In this document: in pieces, positions 6,541 through 10,683 of the stretch
How the letters are laid out: each line of letters begins with the position of its first letter
Numbering within the stretch: the first letter of the stretch is position 1
Assembly (NCBI GenBank): GCA_964559075.1
Contig: CAZLGJ010000099.1
Coordinates: 1 to 10,683, forward strand
Direction of reading: 5' to 3'
Origin: Opacimonas sp964559075
GTDB taxonomy: Bacteria; Pseudomonadota; Gammaproteobacteria; Enterobacterales; Alteromonadaceae
DNA: 10,683 nucleotides
Translations under genes and position numbers: made by a program
Notes under the pieces: generated by a model
Databases searched by the model: none
What the model saw: the letters and a program-made list of their open reading frames with translations, nothing else
What the model was told of the DNA's origin: nothing

Positions 6541-6574
6541 CACAGCGCAGCAGCGTTGTGGCTTTTTGTTTTTT
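6541..6574 (+). terminator. Terminator-like hairpin in the gltB leader (possible attenuator or small-RNA terminator)
   Basis: CACAGCGC (6541-6548) pairs with GCGTTGTG (6553-6560) across an AGCA loop, an 8-bp stem with one G-T wobble. Two bases later comes TTTTTGTTTTTT (6563-6574). This is the standard form of an intrinsic terminator, but it ends 14 bases before the gltB ATG, just ahead of its ribosome binding site. No strong anti-terminator is visible; only GCTGT (6501-6505) could pair weakly with ACAGC (6542-6546). Confidence 0.65.
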
Positions 6575-6577
6575 AAT

Positions 6578-6582
6578 GGAGA
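6578..6582 (+). promoter_or_regulatory. gltB ribosome binding site
   Basis: GGAGA lies six bases before ATG 6589. It supports that start over the out-of-frame ATG at 6576, which has only a T-run upstream. Confidence 0.8.
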
Positions 6583-6588
6583 TCATTA

Positions 6589-9500
6589 ATGAGTTTATAT
6601 CATCCTACCGATTCGCGGGACAACTGCGGTTTTGGACTCATCGCCCATACCACGGGTGAGCCTAGCCATCGTCTGGTAACTACCGCGATTGAAGGGTTAG
6701 ACCGCATGCAACATCGCGGCGGTATCGCAGCAGATGGTAAAACCGGTGACGGTTGCGGTTTGTTGCTGGCAAAACCCGATGATTTTTTCCGCGAAATAGC
6801 CGTGCAAAACGAATGGCGCCTAGCTAAAAAATATGCTGTCGGGATGGTGTTCTTAAACCAAGATCCCGTTCTTGCTCAAGCTGCACGCGCCATCATTAAT
6901 GAAGAGCTCGCCAAAGAAACGATGCAAGTTGTCGGGTGGCGCGAAGTACCGGTCGACAAATCAGTGCTTGGCGAATTAGCGCTTACTGGCGTGCCCCAAA
7001 TTGAACAAGTATTTGTTAACGCGCCAAACGGCTGGCGCGAAACAGACGTCGAACGCCGTTTATATATGGTGCGCCGACGTGCTGAAAAGCGTTTACTCGA
7101 CGATCCCGATTTTTATGTGTGCTGTTTATCTGGCCTAGTGACTATCTATAAAGGCTTGGTCATGCCAAAAGATCTGCCTAATTTTTACTTAGATTTGGCC
7201 GACGAGCGCTTGACCTCGAGCATCTGTGTATTCCACCAGCGCTTCTCGACCAACACTCTACCAAAGTGGCCACTGGCGCAGCCGTTCCGCTTCCTTGCAC
7301 ACAACGGTGAAATTAATACCATCAAGGGCAATCGTGACTGGGCTATCGCCCGTACTGGCAAGTTTGCCACACCGTTGATCCCCGATTTAAAAGACGCAGC
7401 ACCTTTTGTCAACACGTCTGGTTCTGACTCGTCTTCTTTAGATAATATGCTTGAGCTATTTTTGGCTGGCGGCATGGACTTGTTCCGTGCAATGCGTTTG
7501 TTGGTGCCACCTGCGTATCAGAACAACGCGACGATGGACGAAGACTTGCGCGCGTTTTATGAGTTTAACTCAATGCACATGGAGCCATGGGACGGACCTG
7601 CCGGTATCGTCCTCACCAATGGTCGCCACGTTGCGTGTAACCTTGACCGCAACGGCTTGCGTCCAGCGCGCTATGTATTAACCGACGACGGCTTCATTAC
7701 CCTCGCCTCAGAAATAGGTATTTGGGATTACGACGAAACACAAGTCGTCGAAAAAGGCCGTGTAGGCCCAGGCGAAATGCTTGCGGTAGATACATCAAAC
7801 GGCAAAATCTGGCGCTCCAACGAAATCGATGAAACGCTAAAAACCCAGCATCCTTATAAAGAGTGGCTTGATGAACATATTCGTCACTTAACCCCCATTG
7901 AAGAATGTAATGCTGAGCTAATTGGCCAGCGTGCATACAATGATGATCAGATGGCGGTGTATCACAAGCTCTTTAACTACTCGTATGAAGAAATTCAGCA
8001 GGTCGTAAAGGTCCTCGCCAAAGATGGCCAAGAAGCCGTTGGTTCAATGGGTGACGATACGCCTATGGCAGTGATGTCATCACGCGTGCGTACTCTATAT
8101 GATTATTTCCGTCAGCAATTTGCACAAGTTACCAACCCGCCAATTGACCCACTGCGTGAAAATCACGTCATGTCATTGGCCACTTGTATTGGCCGTGAAC
8201 AAAACGTCTTTAACGAGACCAGTGGTTATGCTGATCGCGTTGTGTTTGACTCGCCAATATTGATGTATACCGACCTGAAGCAACTGCGCAACCTCGACCA
8301 AGAGCATTATTATTCAGAAGTAGTTGATCTCAACTACAGTGCCGATGAAGGCTTACAAGCTGCTGTTGAGCGTATTTGTGTTGAAGTAGAAACCATTGTA
8401 CGTGAGAAAAACGCTGCGTTTGTCGTGTTATCTGATCGTGAAATTGCCAAAGGCAAGTTACCCATCCCGGCTGCTATGGCAGTTGGTGCGGTGCATCGCA
8501 ACCTTGTTGCAAAGCAATTGCGTTGTGATGCTAATATCGTTGTTGAGACTGCTTCGGCACGTGACCCACATCACTTTGCAGTATTGATTGGCCTAGGTGC
8601 AACCGCTATTTATCCGTTCTTAGCTTACGAAACAGTTGAGCAGCTCATTAGCGCCAATGACCTTGATTTGACGCCGATGCAGGCGATGTTGAATTACCGC
8701 AAAGGCATTAATAAAGGTCTCTTTAAGATCATGTCAAAAATGGGCATCAGCACCATTGCTAGCTACCGTTCAGCCAAGCTCTATGAAGCTATTGGTATCA
8801 ACCAAGATGTGATGGAACTATGCTTCCCTGGCGTACCAAGTCGCTTACAGGGCGCGGGGTTTGACGAGTTCGAACAGGACATCGTGAACTGCCAGCGCAT
8901 TGCATGGATCAAGCGCAAGCCGCTTAGCCATGGGGGTCTACTCAAGTACGTACACGATGGTGAATACCATGCGTATAACCCGGATGTGGTGAGCAACTTA
9001 CAAAAAGCGGTTGTCAGCGGCAACTACAGTGACTATCAGGCTTTCTCCTCGTTAGTTAATGATCGTGCGCCTGCGAACCTGCGTGATTTGTTACAAATCA
9101 AACCTGGTCAATCTATTGATATTAGTGAAGTAGAGCCAGCAGAAAATCTGTATCCGCGCTTTGATACCGCCGCGATGTCAATCGGTGCCCTGTCACCCGA
9201 GGCACATGAAGCGCTTGCGATTGCGATGAACCGCTTAGGTGGTCAGTCCAACTCAGGTGAAGGTGGTGAAGATCCAGCGCGTTTTAATACCGAAAAGAAC
9301 TCTAAGATCAAGCAAGTTGCCTCTGGTCGTTTTGGTGTCACGCCGCATTACTTGATGAATGCATCCGTGATCCAAATCAAAGTCGCTCAAGGCGCGAAAC
9401 CAGGTGAAGGCGGTCAGTTACCCGGTGATAAGGTCAACAAGTACATCGCTGAGCTGCGTTTCTCTGTGCCGGGTGTGACGTTGATTTCACCGCCACCGCA

Positions 9501-10683
9501 TCACGATATTTATTCGATTGAAGATTTGGCTCAGCTGATTTTTGACTTAAAGCAAGTCAACCCAAAAGCGCTGATTTCGGTCAAACTGGTATCTGAACCA
9601 GGCGTCGGTACCATCGCAACCGGTGTGGCTAAAGCCTACGCCGACTTGATCACCATCTCTGGTTATGATGGCGGTACAGGTGCATCCCCACTGACTTCTG
9701 TGAAATACGCAGGCAGCCCGTTTGAGCTAGGCCTTGCTGAAACCCAGCAAGCATTGATTGAAAACGGCTTACGTCACAAAGTCCGCGTTCAAACAGATGG
9801 TGGTCTAAAAACCGGTCTAGACGTCGTAAAAGCGGGTCTTTTAGGTGCTGAGAGCTTTGGCTTTGGTACCGGACCTATGGTGGCACTTGGCTGTAAATAC
9901 TTACGTATCTGTCACTTGAATAACTGTGCTACAGGCGTTGCTACTCAAGATAAGAGCTTGCGCGATAACTATTTCATCGGTCTACCTGAAATGGTCATGA
10001 ACTACTTTAAGTTCATCGCACAAGAAATTCGTGAAATCATGGCTTTGATGGGCGTGCGCAAATTTGACGAACTTATCGGTCGCACCGAGCTGTTTGAGGT
10101 CATGACAGGCCAAACCGCTAAGCAAGCGCGCTTAGATTTATCGCCCTTGTTACACAAACCAGAAGCGGCAGAGCACACCAAACTGTTCTGTTCAGAAGTC
10201 ACCAACGCGCCTTTGGATAAAGGCGAGCTGAACTTGCAGATGGTGGCTGATGCACAAGCTGCAGTTGAGGCTAAAAAGTCAGTGACGTTATCCTACAAGG
10301 TGCGCAATACCGATCGCTCAGTTGGCGCGACCTTGTCTGGCTTAATCGCTAGCATTCACGGCAACCACGATGGTGAAGACTACCCAGTCACCGTGAATTT
10401 ATCCGGCACCGTTGGGCAAAGCTTCGGTGTGTGGAACGCAGGTGGTCTTAACATGAACTTAACTGGCGATGCCAATGATTATGTCGGTAAAGGCATGACT
10501 GGCGGACGCTTGGTCATTGCGCCACCTGCTGGGGTGACGTTTGATACGCACAATGCCGCGATTATGGGTAACACCTGTTTGTACGGCGCGACAGGCGGTA
10601 AATTATACGCAGCAGGTCGCGCTGGCGAACGCTTTGGCGTGCGGAACTCCGGTGCTATTGCTGTGGTCGAAGGGATCGGAGAT
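6589..10683 (+). CDS. gltB: Glutamate synthase (NADPH) large subunit GltB, 3' end outside the window
   Basis: Open for 1365 codons to the window edge without a stop; the family is about 1490-1520 residues, so roughly the last tenth is missing. GltB with GltD converts glutamine and 2-oxoglutarate into two glutamates. The first 12 residues (MSLYHPTDSRDN) look like the short propeptide removed to expose nucleophile Cys13 (CGFGLIAH). The class II amidotransferase domain (13 to about 430) shows MQHRGG, HQRFSTNT (from His216) and HNGEINT (from His238). A central domain follows, then the FMN-binding synthase domain (about 830-1190) with GGQSNSGEGGEDP (from 885) and GYDGGTGASP (1025-1034). Cys1102, Cys1108 and Cys1113 have the C-x5-C-x4-C spacing of the 3Fe-4S site. 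The glycine-rich beta-helix domain starts near 1230 and continues off the edge. gltD would be expected downstream. Confidence 0.97.
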   Translation, partial: MSLYHPTDSRDNCGFGLIAHTTGEPSHRLVTTAIEGLDRMQHRGGIAADGKTGDGCGLLLAKPDDFFREIAVQNEWRLAKKYAVGMVFLNQDPVLAQAARAIINEELAKETMQVVGWREVPVDKSVLGELALTGVPQIEQVFVNAPNGWRETDVERRLYMVRRRAEKRLLDDPDFYVCCLSGLVTIYKGLVMPKDLPNFYLDLADERLTSSICVFHQRFSTNTLPKWPLAQPFRFLAHNGEINTIKGNRDWAIARTGKFATPLIPDLKDAAPFVNTSGSDSSSLDNMLELFLAGGMDLFRAMRLLVPPAYQNNATMDEDLRAFYEFNSMHMEPWDGPAGIVLTNGRHVACNLDRNGLRPARYVLTDDGFITLASEIGIWDYDETQVVEKGRVGPGEMLAVDTSNGKIWRSNEIDETLKTQHPYKEWLDEHIRHLTPIEECNAELIGQRAYNDDQMAVYHKLFNYSYEEIQQVVKVLAKDGQEAVGSMGDDTPMAVMSSRVRTLYDYFRQQFAQVTNPPIDPLRENHVMSLATCIGREQNVFNETSGYADRVVFDSPILMYTDLKQLRNLDQEHYYSEVVDLNYSADEGLQAAVERICVEVETIVREKNAAFVVLSDREIAKGKLPIPAAMAVGAVHRNLVAKQLRCDANIVVETASARDPHHFAVLIGLGATAIYPFLAYETVEQLISANDLDLTPMQAMLNYRKGINKGLFKIMSKMGISTIASYRSAKLYEAIGINQDVMELCFPGVPSRLQGAGFDEFEQDIVNCQRIAWIKRKPLSHGGLLKYVHDGEYHAYNPDVVSNLQKAVVSGNYSDYQAFSSLVNDRAPANLRDLLQIKPGQSIDISEVEPAENLYPRFDTAAMSIGALSPEAHEALAIAMNRLGGQSNSGEGGEDPARFNTEKNSKIKQVASGRFGVTPHYLMNASVIQIKVAQGAKPGEGGQLPGDKVNKYIAELRFSVPGVTLISPPPHHDIYSIEDLAQLIFDLKQVNPKALISVKLVSEPGVGTIATGVAKAYADLITISGYDGGTGASPLTSVKYAGSPFELGLAETQQALIENGLRHKVRVQTDGGLKTGLDVVKAGLLGAESFGFGTGPMVALGCKYLRICHLNNCATGVATQDKSLRDNYFIGLPEMVMNYFKFIAQEIREIMALMGVRKFDELIGRTELFEVMTGQTAKQARLDLSPLLHKPEAAEHTKLFCSEVTNAPLDKGELNLQMVADAQAAVEAKKSVTLSYKVRNTDRSVGATLSGLIASIHGNHDGEDYPVTVNLSGTVGQSFGVWNAGGLNMNLTGDANDYVGKGMTGGRLVIAPPAGVTFDTHNAAIMGNTCLYGATGGKLYAAGRAGERFGVRNSGAIAVVEGIGD

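Larger units (their letters stand above)
6030..6588. other. 559-bp divergent regulatory region between arcB and gltB
   Basis: No convincing protein gene lies here. About 6140-6350 is strongly AT-rich, which could favour bending or nucleoid-protein binding. The region carries separate control candidates for both flanking genes, listed individually, plus a small dyad ATTGTAACAAT (6069-6079). In E. coli I recall yhcC lying between arcB and gltB; nothing resembling it is present here. Short frames such as 6372-6419 (15 codons) lack ribosome binding sites. Confidence 0.7.

Noticed and set aside
6576..6659. Short frame (27 codons plus stop) starting 13 bases before gltB and overlapping it
   Set aside because: Its ATG has only a T-run upstream, while GGAGA is placed correctly for the gltB ATG; it is unlikely to be a leader peptide.
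1..10683. Search for CRISPR arrays, insertion sequences, tRNA or rRNA genes, toxin-antitoxin pairs or a new defence system
   Set aside because: No regularly spaced repeats, transposase-like frames, tRNA folds or unknown gene clusters are present; all long genes belong to well-known housekeeping families.

Overview
The window reads as core chromosome of a gammaproteobacterium, most likely in or near the Vibrionales. The evidence is the yhcB-degQ-degS order, an ArcB-type tripartite hybrid kinase, a proteobacterial NADPH-type GltB, and balanced base composition with dense, ordinary coding. The genus cannot be fixed from sequence alone. I see no mobile element, CRISPR array, tRNA, rRNA or phage gene, and no novel multigene system. 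The interest lies in regulation and in a few residue changes in known proteins.

Left part (1-3645, plus strand), envelope quality control. It holds yhcB (zapG), an inner-membrane coiled-coil division/envelope protein; degQ, a periplasmic HtrA protease-chaperone; degS, the membrane-anchored site-1 protease that starts the sigma-E response by cutting RseA; and idi, isopentenyl-diphosphate isomerase, whose start codon overlaps the degS stop (ATGA). A sigma-E-like promoter lies just after the yhcB stop and reads into degQ. A strong intrinsic terminator closes degQ, and an extended -10 promoter restarts transcription for degS-idi. DegS would thus activate the sigma factor that drives its neighbour degQ.

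Middle (3675-6029, minus strand), respiratory control. arcB converges on idi across 29 bp that share a hairpin. It has all the phosphorelay residues but lacks one of the two redox cysteines known from E. coli ArcB.

Divergent gap (6030-6588). This is 559 bp of mostly AT-rich DNA without a convincing gene. It contains an arcB promoter candidate overlapped by an ArcA-box-like direct repeat, a second weaker ArcA-like repeat, a GC-rich palindrome, two candidate gltB promoters, and a terminator-like hairpin with a T-tract ending just upstream of the gltB ribosome binding site.

Right part (6589 to the window end), nitrogen assimilation. gltB, the large subunit of glutamate synthase, is open for 1365 codons and runs off the edge. 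The best leads are the possible attenuator or small RNA before gltB, the ArcA box at the arcB promoter, the missing ArcB cysteine, and the sigma-E promoter before degQ.
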